DNA from: Vespa crabro | Taxonomy: Eukaryota > Arthropoda > Insecta > Hymenoptera > Vespidae | Assembly (NCBI RefSeq): GCF_910589235.1 | Contig: NC_060977.1 | Span: 339,001-403,000, forward strand | Direction: 5' to 3' | DNA: 64,000 nucleotides | In this document: positions 36,501-49,331 of the stretch, piece by piece | Layout of the letters: every line of letters begins with the position of its first letter | Position numbering within the stretch: the stretch's first letter is position 1 | The notes under the pieces: model-generated | What the model was told of the DNA's origin: nothing | Databases searched by the model: none | Seen by the model: only the letters and a program-made list of their open reading frames with translations | Program-made: the position numbers and the translations under genes

Positions 36501-39500
36501 TGTTGCATTGGTTCGAGATTGACTCGTATTGCATTCTCTTGACTAGAAGGAAGTTTTCTAGGTCCGACAGTCGTATCGGATCGGGTTGCACTCGTATATC
36601 TTCCTCTTGTCTAGTCGGAATATTTCCATGTTCGATAGTAGGATTCATTTAAGAGGAACTCGCATAATTTTCCCTCAGCTTGCAGCAATAATTCTAAGTC
36701 CTACAGCAGTAATGGTGCGGGAGCCATTCGCATAACTTTCCCTCAACTATACGTATTATTTCTAGGACTGCCAGTTGCATTGAGTCGAGTGTTACTCTAA
36801 TATTATTCTCTCGACCAGTCGAAATACTTCTAGGTCAGGCAGGCGCATTGGTTCGAGTGGCAATCATATAACATTCCCTTAACTAGTCGGTGTATTTTCA
36901 AGGGTGGCAGTTGCTATGTTTAGAATGGCACTATACTATCTTTCCTATACTCGTCGGATTATTTTTACTTTCGACAGTCGCAATCGTTCGAGAAGCACTC
37001 GTATAACTATCCCTCTTCTAGCCGGAATGTTTTCAAGTCCGACAGTTGCATTGGTTTGAATGACACTCTCATTACTCACTTTCGAGAAATCGGAAACTTT
37101 CTAAGTTGTACAATCGCATTGGTTCGAATAGCACCCTCATATCTTTCCCTCGACTAGTCTGAATTTTTCTACTGCCTAACGTCATATTATTTCTAGAAGC
37201 ACTCGTAATAAATATCCTTCGACTAGTCGAAACAATTCCAAGTCCGACAACCACTTTGCTTCCAGTGTAATACACATAACAATCCCTCCACTAGTTGGTA
37301 AACTTGCAAATATGACAGCCGCATTGAATCAAGAGGCCCGCTAACATCTTTTCTTCGACTACTCGGAATAGTTGCAAGCCCGTAAACGCTATGTTTCCAG
37401 TCACTCGAATAACTTTCTCTCGACAAGGCGGAATATTTCCAAGTCCGACAGTCGTATTGTTTCTAAAGTCACTCGAGTAACATTCCTTCGAAAGGGCGGA
37501 ATGTTACGTAGACCGATAGACATTTTGCTTTGAGTAGGACTCGCTAAACTCTACTTCGACTAGTCGGAATAGTTCCAAGCTCGACAGTAGCATTTGTGCG
37601 AGAGTTACCCGCGTAACTTTCCCACGTTAAGTCGGAATATTTCCAACCATGATAGACGAATTGGTTTGAAAGGTAGTCACATAAAATTCGCTCTTCTAGT
37701 AGAATTGTGTCCCAATTCGACTTTCGCGTTGAATTGAAAACCACTCGCGTAACTTTCCCTCGATCACTCGGAATATTTTCAATCCTGACAGTCACATATG
37801 TTCACAAGTTACTCGCCTAACTTTCCCTCGACTGATAGGAATATTTGTAAATCCGACAGTGGTATTTGTTCGAGAGTCATTCGCTAAAATTTCCCTCGAC
37901 TAGTCGAAATATTTCCAAGCCCGACAGACGTATTCGTTCGAGAGGTTCTCGCAAAACTTTCGCACGACTAGTAGTAATATTTCTAAGTCCAACAGCTCAA
38001 TTGGGTCGAGAATCACTTGGATAACTTACTATAGAATAATCAGGATATTTCCATGTCCGATAGTTGCGTCTGATCCAATATAACTCGCATAAATTTCCAT
38101 CGCCTAGCCGGAATATTTGAAAACCATAGAATCGCATTGATTCACAAGTTACTCGAATAACGATTCCTAGTCTAGTCAGATTGATTCCAGGTGAGACATT
38201 TGCTTTACTTCGAGTGGCACCGCATAAAGTTCCCCCGAATAGTCGCAATAATTCCTAGTCCGACAGCCGCATTTGTATGAAAATCACTCGCATAACCCTC
38301 ACCGACTAGTAAAAATATTTCCAAGTCCGGCGGTCGCATAAGTTCTAGAATCACTCGCATATGTTTCCCTCGAATAATCCGCAGTTTTCATGGTCCGACA
38401 GACGCATTGGTTCTCAAGACACTTGCATAACATTCTCTCGTCTAGTTGTGATATTTCCATGACGTATTTGTTATAGAGTTACACGCGTAATTTCCCTTCG
38501 ACTAGTCGAAAAATTCCCTCTTTCGACAGCCACATTATTTCGAAAGGCACTGGTATAAATTTCCCCGACTAGTGCGGATATTAACATGTCCGACCGTCGC
38601 ATGAATTATAGTGTTACTCTCACAAATTTCCCTCAATCCATACGAATATTTCCAAGTCCGACAATCGCATTGGTTTACAAGACTCTTGAATAACTTTACC
38701 TCGATTAGTTGGGACATTTCCAAGTATGACCGTAGCAATTGTTATAGAGCCTCTTATATAATTCTCCCTAGACTATTTGGAATAATTCCAAGTCCGACAT
38801 CCTCATTGGTTCGAGAGGCACTCGAGTAGCATTCCCTTGACCATTGGGAATATTTCCAATTCTGACAACTGCTTTGGGTCACAAGTCACTCGAAAACATT
38901 TCCTCGTGTAGTCGGAATGAATTCAAATACATTCGCTTTTGTTTGAGTGGCACTCGCACAAAGTTCCCTAGACTAGTCTGAATAATTCTTAGTCCGACAG
39001 CCCCATTCGTTCGAGAAACATATGTATAACTATCCAACTTGTGGGAATATTTTCAAGTCAGACCGTCGCATTAGTTCTAGAATCACTCCCTTAACTATCT
39101 TTTGATTATTCGTAATATTTCCAAGTTTGACATCTGCATGATTCGAGTGGTACTTGTATAAATTACCCTCGATTAATGGGGATAATTCTAAGACCGACCG
39201 TCGCATTGGCTCTAGAATATCTCGCATGACTTTCCCATTACTAGTCGGAATACTTCCAAGTCCGACAGCCGCATAGGTCCCCAAGACACCCGCCAAACGC
39301 ATCCTCGACTAGTAGGAAAATTTCAAAGTTTGCAAAACGCAATGGTTCACAAGTTACTCATATAAAATTCCCTCGACTTGTAATATATATAAATCCGACA
39401 TCCGCTGTGGTTCGAGAGACACTCAAATAACTTTCCCACGACTAGAAGGAATATTTCCAAGCCTGGCAGTCGCATTGATTCGAGAGGCACTCGCATATCA

Positions 39501-42500
39501 TTCCTTCGAATATTAAATATATACCGAATTTCGTAAGTCGTTTTAGTTCAAATGTCACTCAAAAAATTTCTGTTGACTAGTCGCTATATTTCCATGTCCG
39601 ATCGCCGCATAGGTGCTAAAGTAACTCGCATAGCTTTCCCAATACTAAACGGGATTCTTCCTCTTATCATTAAAGGTTTGGTTCGCAAGTCACTCGCATA
39701 GCTTCCCCTCGACTAGAAGGAATGTTTCCAAGTACGCCAGTCTCTTTTGTTCGAGTTGCAGTCGCTTAAGTTTCCCATGACTAGTCGGAATATTTCTTAT
39801 TCCGAGCGTCGTAATGCTTCGAGAGACAATCGAATATCTTTCCACCGTCTAGTGGGAATATATCCAAGCCCGCCAGTCACATTGTTTCACAAGTCCCTCG
39901 CGTAATTTTCCCTCGCAATGCGGAATATTTTCAAGTCCGACAGTCGCATGTGTTCGACAAGCACTTGCACAACTTTCCCTCGACTATTCGGGATATTTCC
40001 AAACCAGACCGTTGTATTGGATCTGAGTCACTCGCATAACTTTCCCTTGATTATTCGGAATATTTCCAAGTTCGATTAGCGTTTCATTAGTTCTAGGATC
40101 ATTAGTTCTAGGTCATTAGTTCTAGGATCTCCCGCATAACTTTCCCTCGACTAGTATTCGTAATCCTTCCAAGTCCGACAACAGCGTTGTTTCGGGAGAT
40201 ACTCTCATAAATTTCCCACAATTAGTCGGAATATTTCCAAGTCTGATAGCTGCATTGGTTCGAGAGACATTTGCATAAATTTTCCTCGAAAAGTCGGGAT
40301 ATTTTTTAGTTTTCTAGTCGAACAGCTGCATTGGATCACAAGGCACTCACATAAATTTCATTTGACTAAACGCGATATTTCCAAGTTCAACAGCCGCCTT
40401 CGTTCTAGAGGCAACCACTTATCTTTCTATCGACTGGTCAGAATTTTTCCAAACCCGACTGTCGCATTGGTTCAGAAGACACACTTATAACTTTCCCACG
40501 ACCACTCGGAATATTCACTTGTCTTACTGCCGCATTTGTTCGAGAGACACTCGTATAACTTTCTTTCGACAAAAGAAGATATTTACAAGTCCGTCTGTCG
40601 CATTAGTTGCAATATATCTAGAATAAATTTCCCTCGACTAGCCGGAAGAGTACCAAGACCGACAACAGCATTGGTCAAGAAGCACTCGAAAAACTTTCCG
40701 TTGGCTAATCGGTATACTTCCAAATCCGACCGTTACATTTGTTCTAGAATCACTCGCATAACTTTCCCTCGACAAGTAGAAATATTTCAATGTTAGACAG
40801 TCGTATTGGTCCACAAGTTATACGCATTACTTTTTCTCGATTAGTCGGTCTAATTTCAAATCCGCCATCCACATTAGTTCGAGGGGAACTCCCATAACAT
40901 TCCCCCTACCAATGGGTATTCTCTCAATGCCGACAGTCGCCTTGGTTCACAAGACACTCGAATAATGTTTCCTCATCTAGTGGTAATTATTCCAAGAACG
41001 ACATTCGCTTTGTTTCGAGTGGCACTCGCATAAGTTTCCTTAGACTAGTCGAGATATTTCCACGTTCAAATGCCGTATTTGTCGAGAGGCACTCGCAAAT
41101 CTTTCGCCGACTAGTCGGAATATTTCCATTCCCGATAGTCGTATTGGTTTACTAGTCACTCGCAAAACTTTTCCGGATAAGTTGGAATATTTCCATGTCC
41201 TACATGCGCATTAGTTCGAGAGGAAACCGCATAACTTTCCCTCGAAAGTACTTGTTGTAATGATTCCAATTCCCACATCCGAATTGGTTTGAAAGGCGCT
41301 CGCAAAACATTCCCAAGACCAATGGAAATATTCCCACTACCGGCAATCGCTTCGGGTCAGAAGAAACTCCAATAACTTTTCCTCGTCTAGTACGAATGAT
41401 GCCAAGATCAATGATCGCTTTTTTTCGAATGGCACTGGCATAATGTTCCCCAAACTAATCAGAATATGTCCTAGTCTGACCGTCGCATTAGCTCTGGAAT
41501 CACACGGAAATCTTTTCCTCGACAATTCGGAATATTTCTAAGTCCGTCAGCCGCATTGTTTCACTAGACATTCGCATAACTTTCCCTCCACTAGTCAGGA
41601 TATTTTCATGTCCGACAGCCGCATTGGATATAGATCGATCGCATAATTTTCCCTCGACTAGTCGGAATGATTCCAAATCCCACATCCGCATTGGTTCGAA
41701 AGGCGATTGCATAACATTCCTTCGACCACAGGAAATATTCCCAATACCGACAGTCGCATTGATTCGGGAGTCTCTCGCATAATTTACCTTCGACCTGTCG
41801 GAATGATTCCAAGACATACAACCGCATAGGTGCGTGAAGCACTCCATAATATTTCCTCGACCAATGCGAATATTCACAAAAACGACAGTCGTTTTAGTTT
41901 ACAATTCACTCGAATAACGTTTCGTCTTCTAGTCGGAATGTTTCCATGTTTGTCATACGCTATTGGTCGAGTCGCACTCGCACGAAGCTCCCCCTACTAA
42001 TCGAAATATTTCTTAGTTCGACAGCTGCAATTGCTCTAAAGTCACTCACATAACTTTCCCTTGACTAGTCGGAATGTTTTCAAGTCCGATAGATGCATTG
42101 GTTCGAGAGACACTCGAATAGCTTTCCTTCAACAAGTCGGAATATTTTCAAGTCCGACAACAGCATTGGTTCACGAGACACTCGCATAACTTTCCTTCGA
42201 CTAGCCGGGATATTCCCAAGTCCAACGGCTGTAATGGTTCGAGAGGCACCCACTTAACATTCTTTCGACTAGTCTGAGTATTTCCACACCTAAATGTTCC
42301 ATTGGTTCTCAAGATACGCGCATAACATTCTCTCGACTAGACGGATTATTTCAGAGCCAGACAATCGCATTGATTCAAAGAACACTCGTATAACACGCAT
42401 AAAATTCTAGTCGCGATATTCCCAACTGACGCTTTGGTTCGAGATTAACTCTCAAAATTTTACCTCGACTACGCGGATTATTTCCAATTCCGAATGCCGC

Positions 42501-45500
42501 CTTGGTAAGAGATAAATTCGTCTAACTTTCCTCCAACTAGTCGTGTTTTTTCCAAGTCCGACAGTCTCGTTGTGTCGAGAGGCACTCGCATAACTTTGCC
42601 TTGACTATTCCGAATATTAACAAGTCCAATTATCGCTTTGTTTCGAGTGGTACACACATAACCTTCCCTCGATTAGTTGGAATATCTTTCCCCGATTGAC
42701 AACTGCATTCGTTTGAGAGGTACTCGCATAACTTTACGTTGAATATTCGGAATATTTGAAAGACCGAGAGTCGCATTGTTTCACAACTCACTCGCAGAAT
42801 TTTCCACGGCAGGTTGAAATATTTTCAATTCTGGCAGTCGCAATGGTTCAATAGGCACTCGCATAACTTTTACTCTACCAAGCAGAATATTTCCAAGTCC
42901 GACAGACGCATTGGTTTACAAGATACTCGCATAACTTTCCCGCAACTAGTTGGGATATTTTTAATTCCGACAGTCACTTTGCTACACAAGTTGCCTTAAT
43001 AACTTTCCCTTGATTAGTTGGAATAGATCTAAATTCTCCAGTCGCTTTGGTTCGAGTGACAGTCACATAAGTTTCCCTTGACTACTCGGTACATTTACAA
43101 AGCCGACAGTCGCATTGGTTTTCAAGATAAACTCCTAACATTCCCTCGACTATTCAGGATATTACCAAGCCCGACTCTCGCATTGATTCTAGAGTCTATT
43201 GAATAAGTTTCCACAACTAGTTGGAATTTTTCCAAGTCCGAAGATCACATTGGTATACGAGTCACTCGAATAACTTTCCCTCGTCTAGGCAGAATGCTTC
43301 TAGGTCCGACAGTCGCTTTGGTCTGAGATTCAATCGTATAACAATCTCTCGACTAGACGGAATTGTTCTTAGTCCTACAGTCGCATTGGTTCGAGATTCA
43401 CTCGTATAATATTCTTTCGACTAGTCGGAATATGTCCAATTGCGACAGTCGCATTGGACGGTGGAGAACCAGCACAATATTCCCTTGAATATTCGGAATA
43501 TTTCAAGATACGCAGGTTGCATTGATACGAGAGGAATTGGCATAACCTAACCTCGATTAGTTGGAATATTTCTCAGTTCGAACATCGAATTGGTTCGAGG
43601 GACAATTATACAAATTCCTCTGGACTAATCGGAATATAGCCAAGTCTGCCTTTCACATTGGTTCGAGAGGTACTCGCACAACTTTCCCTAGACGAGGCTG
43701 AATTTTTCCAAGTCAGACAGTCGCATTGGTTCGTGAGCTACGCAGATAACATTCCCTCGACTAGACGGAATATTTTCTAGTGCAAAATTCACAATGGTTC
43801 GAGAGACAATCGCATATCTTTCGCTCGACTATTCGGAATAATTCCTAGCGCGACTTTAACATTTGTTCAAATGGAACTCGCACAATTTTCCCTCGACTAG
43901 GCGAAATAATTTTTAGTCATACAGTCGAATTGATTCGTGAACCACACGCATATTTATTTATATTCCAAGTCCAACTGTTGCACTGGTTGCAGAGGCGCCC
44001 GCATATATTTTCCTCGTCTAGTCCGAACATTTTTGTGTCCGACAGTCGCACTGATTCGAGATTCACTCGTATAACTTTCCCTCAACGAGGAGGAATACGT
44101 GTAAATCCGATAGTCGCAGTGGATCGAGAGGCACTCGCACAAATGTCCCTCGACTAATCGAAATTTTTCTAGGCCTGACGTTCGTATTGCTTCGAGAGGG
44201 ACTCGAGTAACTTTAACTTTACATGTCCTAATGTTACGAAGTCCGATATTCACCTTAGTTATCAAGTCACTTGTATAATTTTCCTTCGGCTACTCAGAAT
44301 ATTACTGACTCCGAGGGTTGCATATGCTCCCAAGTAACTCGCATAACTTTCCATTGACTTATCGGTATATTTGCCAGTCTGAAAGTAGCATTGGGATGAA
44401 GGACACTAGAATAGCTTTCACTCGATTAGTCGGAATATTTCCAAAACCGACAGTTGCATTAGTTATACAAGTCACTCGACAAAAATTTCTATCGAATAAT
44501 CGGAATATTACTAGTTCCGACAGTCACATTGTTTTAAGAGGCACTCGTACAACTTTCCTTCGACTAGTGGTAACATTTCCAGTTCCAACTGTCGCATTGA
44601 TTAGAGATGTACTCGCCAAACATTCCCTTAACAAGTAGGAATAATTCCAGGTACGAGAAATACACTGTTTCGGGAGGTATGTGTACAACATCCCCACGAC
44701 TTTTCGGAATACTTCTAAGCCTGTAAGACGCATTGGTTAGAAATGCACTCGTATAACTTGCTTTCTACTAAACGCAATATTCCCAAGAGAGACAACTGCA
44801 TTGGTTCGAGATGCACTTGTATAACTTTCCCTTGACTAATCGGAATGTTACCATGTCCGATTGTTGCGTTAGTTCACAAGTCACGCGCGTAAATTTCCGT
44901 CTACTATTTCTGAATATTATTAGTTTCGACAGCTGCATTAGTTCGCGAGGCACTCGCGAGCACATTCCCTTGGGTAGGCGTTATATTTTAATGTCCGACA
45001 GTCGATTAGATTTGAGAGAACTTGCATAACTTTCCCTCGACTAGTTGGAATATTTCAAAGTCAAACAGACGCATTGGGTCGTCAGGCACTCATAATTTTC
45101 CTTTGACTTGTCGGAAACTTCGAAGTACAACAGTCGCATTGGATCATGAGATACTCACGAAATTTCCTAGGACTGGTCGGAATATTACCATGTCCGATAG
45201 TAGCATTGGTACACAAGTCGCTCACATAACTTTCCTCCCACTAATCGGAATATTTTTAGGATCTACGGTTGTTTTAATTTGAGAAAAACGCGAATAACTT
45301 TCTCTCAACTAGTCAGAACATTTCCTTATCCGAAAATCACATTGGGTCGAGATAGCCGCACATTACTTTGCCTCGATTCGCTAGAATATTTCCAAGACCA
45401 CAGTTGCATTGATTTGAGAGGGAACCGTATAACTTTTCCTCGACAAGTCGGAATATTTCTATATCCGAGAGTAGCATTAGTTCACAATTCATTCGTATAT

Positions 45501-46296
45501 CTATCACTCAACTAATAGGAATATGCCCAATTCCGACAGTCGCATTGGTTCAAGAGTCACTCGCATAAATTTCCCTCGACTATGCGGATTATTTCCAAGT
45601 AAGGCAGTCGCATTGGTTCACGATACACTCGCTCAATTATCTCTTGACTAGTGATAATATTTCTAGGTCCGAAAGACGCACTGGTTAGAGATGCACAAGT
45701 ATAACTTCCTTTCGACTAAAGGGAATATTTTGAAATCCGTGGGTTGCATTGGTACAAAAGCCACTTGCAGAACTTTCCCTCGACTAGTCAGAATATTACT
45801 AGATACGACAGTCGCATTGTTTAGAGATTAACTTGTATAAATTTCACTTGAGTAGTCGGAATATGTTTACGTCGACAGTCGCATTAGTTGTTGAGGCACT
45901 TGCACAACTTTCCCTCGACTAGTCAGAATGTTACCAAGTCCGATAGTCATGTTGGATCAATATTCACGCGCAAAATTTTCCATCGACTATGAAGAATATT
46001 ACTATTTTCGACATTCGCATCGGTACAAGGGGCCCTAGTAAAAATTTCAAAAGACTTGTCTAAATATTTTCAAGTCTGAGAGTAGCATTGGAACGACAGC
46101 ACGCGGATATCTTTCCCTCGACTAGACGGAATATTTCCAAGTAAGACAGCCGCATTGGTTTGAGAGGCACTCTCCAAACTTTCCCAGGACTAGTAATATT
46201 TCCAAGTGCGACAGTAGCATTGGTTCTGGAGGCATTCGCATAACTGACCTTCGACAATATGGAATATTTCGAGGTTCCAATAGTCGCATTATTTTG
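30569..46296 (+). repeat. 68-bp satellite array, segment 2 (forward)
   Basis: About 230 tandem 68-bp monomers, each with the CTAGTCG, ATATTTCC, CCGACAGTCGCATTGG and TTCGAGAGGCACTCG landmarks, substantially diverged from each other. Period checked by position: ACTAGTC-type starts recur at 68-bp spacing or multiples (shown clearly at 63211, 63279 and 63415 in the last segment). Short local duplications occur, for example at about 40085-40130. No gene is visible; the many 60-100-codon frames contain only monomer translations. Confidence 0.95.
40085..40130 (+). repeat. Local triplication inside satellite monomer
   Basis: The word CATTAGTTCTAGG occurs three times in a row, separated by ATC and T. 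It lengthens one monomer by about 30 bp. Confidence 0.85.
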
Positions 46297-46304
46297 GGAA
46301 AGTT
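46290..46304. other. Satellite orientation switch (forward to inverted)
   Basis: Left of about 46296 the monomer reads forward (AGTCGCATTATTTTG). Right of it the complement is read (GGAAAGTTACGCGAGTGCCTC). The join falls just after the CGCATT landmark and within the TTCGAG region. Confidence 0.85.
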
Positions 46305-49292
46305 ACGCGAGTGCCTCAGTCTAGAGCAATTGTCGGTCATTGTAATAATACGACTAGTCGAAGTATATTTATGCAAGAGATATGTGAACCAATGAAACTG
46401 TCAGGCTTGGTAATATTCCGATTAGTCGAGGTAAAGTTATACGAATGTCTCTGGAACCAAAGCGACAGTCGGACTTGGAAATATTTCGACTAGGCGAAAG
46501 AAAGTTTTGCGACGTCCTTCAAAATGAATGTGACTCTCTGACTTGAATATATTCCTACTAGTCAAGGGAAAGTAATATTAGTGCCTCTCGAAACAATGTT
46601 AGATCGATAAGTACTGCGGCCAGTGGAGGGAATGTTATGCGAGTGGCGCTCCAACTATTGTGAATGTCGTACTTGAAATATTTCAACTATTCGAGGGAAA
46701 TTCATGTGAGTGCCCAAAGGTCCAAAGCAACTGACGCACTTAGCAATGTTCCGCCTAGTGGAATGTAACATGTGTGAGCGCCCCTCGGACCATTACAACT
46801 GTCACACTTGGAAATATTCCGACTAGTCGAGGGAATGTCAGGTGGGTACCTCTCGAACTAATGCGACTGATGGACCTGTAAATATTCCGACTAGTCGAGC
46901 GAAAGTTGTGTGGGTGCCTCTCCAATCAATGCGAATATCGAACTTGGAACTTTCCGCCTAATCGTAAGAAAGGTACGCCAGTTCCTCTCGAATTTTTGCG
47001 ACTGATGGACTTGGACATGTTCCGCCTAGTCGAGGATAAGTTATACGTGTGGCTCACTAACCAATGAGACTGTCTGCCATGAAATTAATGACCCTAGACT
47101 AGGGAAAGTTTTGCAAGTACCTCTCGAAACATTTCGAAAGTCGGACTCAATAATATTGCGACTGATCTCGAAAATGTTGAGTGATTGTCTCTAGTACCGA
47201 TGCGTCTGTCGACCTGGGAGAGATTCAGACTAGTCGAGGTAATGTTATGCCAGTGCCGCTCGTACCAAAGCAACTTTCGTACCAAGAAATATTCTGTAGA
47301 ATGAAAGGAATGTTGTGAGGTTCCCCAACATCCAATGCAATTGTCGCAATTGGACATATACCGACTAGTCGAGAGAATGTTATCCTAGTCCATTTCGAAC
47401 CAATGCGACTGACGGAAATAGTAATATTTCGCCTAGTCGAGGGAAATTTATGCTCATGACTTGTTAACAAACGTTACTATCGGATCTGGTAACATTCCGA
47501 GTAGTCAAGGGATAGTCCTGCGTGTGTCTATAGAACTAAACGTCTGTCGCAACTAGAAATATTCCGACTTGTCGAGGGAGAGATATGCGAGTGCCCCTCC
47601 AACCAATGCGGCTGTCACAAGTGGAATTATTACGCTTAGTCAAGGTGAAAATATACGAGTGCATTTCGAACCAATGCAAAAGTCGGGCATGGAAATATTG
47701 AATCTATTCAGCGGAAAGTTATGCGGGTCCTTCTTGAAGCAAAGCAACTCTCGCACTTGGAAACATTTCGACTGGACGATGGAAAGTTGTGCGAGTGCCT
47801 CTTGAACCAGTATGACTGACGAAATCAGAAAAATTCAAATAATTCAAAAGAAATGTATGTGAATCCATCTCGAAGCAGTACAACTGCAGTATTTAGAAAT
47901 ATTTCGACTTGTCGAGGGAAAATAATAAGAATGCCTCTCGAAACAAAGTGACTTTCGGAACTTGAAATGTTACGTATAATCGACAGAATGTTGTTCGAAT
48001 TCCTGTCGAACCAATGCGATTGTCGGTCTTGCAAATATTACGACTAATCGACGGAAAGAAATGTGAGAGACTTGTGAACCAATAAGATTATCGGACATGG
48101 GAATATTCCGACTAGTCGAAGGAAAGTTATGCTGCTGCCTCTCTATCAAATGCGGCTATTGGACTTGATAACATTCCGACAAGGCGAAGAAATGTCATGC
48201 GAATGGCACTCGTATCTAAAGGACTGTCGAATTGGAATTATTCCGACTTGTCAAGGAATAGTTATGCGAGTGAATTGTGAACCAATGCAATTAACATAAT
48301 AGGAAATATTCTGGCTGTTCGGAGGAAAGTTATGTGACAGCACCTCATACGAAAGCGACTGTCGGACTTGGAAATATTCCGACCTAGTCGCGGGAAAGTT
48401 ATGCGAGTGAATCATGATCCAATGCGTCTGTCTTCTAGGAAATATTTCGATTAGTCGAGGAAAAATTAAGCGAGTGCCTCTCGAATCAATACCGCAGTTG
48501 GACTTTGAAATGTACGGTCTAGTCGAAGGAATCTTATGCGAGGGACCATCGATCCAAAGTAACTGCAGGACTTGGAAATGTTCCGACTAGTCGAGTGAGA
48601 AATATGCGAATACTAGTGAAATAATGCGATTGTACTACTTGGAAATATTCATAACAGTTAACGGAAATTTATGCGATATCCACTGGAAAACGACATCGCA
48701 CTCGGTCTGTGAAATATTCCGACTAGTCGAGGGAAAGTAATATATGTTCCTCTAGAAGCAATGTAGCTGTAGGATTTGAGAATGTGCCGAAAAATAGAGG
48801 GAAATTCTTGCGAGAAAATTGTGAATCAATGCGATTATCAGGCTTGGAAATTGTGCTACTTGACGAGGGTAAGTTATGCGAGTGCCTATCGAAAGATTAA
48901 GATCGTCGGACTTGAAAATATTCCGAATAGTCGAGGGAAAGTTATGCGATGCTTCTCGAATCAATGCAGCTGCCGGACTTGAAAATGCACTCACTGGTAC
49001 AAGAAAGTAATGCGAGTGCCACTCAGACCAATGTGTCTGTAGGTCTTGGCAATATTCCGATTAGTCGAGGATAATAGTGCGATTGCCTTTCGAAGCAAAT
49101 CGACTGACTGAATTGGAAATATACCTACTTGTCGTGGAAAACGTATGTGATTTTCTTGTGGGCCAATGCGAATGTCTAACTTGGAAATATTCCGAAAGAT
49201 CAAGAGAAATTTATGCGAGTTACTCTCGAGCACTACGGATGCCGGACCTGGAAATATTTTTCTTATTCGAGGAGAAGTTAACGATTGTACCC

Positions 49293-49331
49293 TAACAATT
49301 GCATCTAACAATTGCATCTAACAATTGCAAC
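49293..49331. repeat. 13-bp triplication inside satellite
   Basis: TAACAATTGCATC occurs in three consecutive copies, the last one varied, inside one monomer. Confidence 0.85.
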
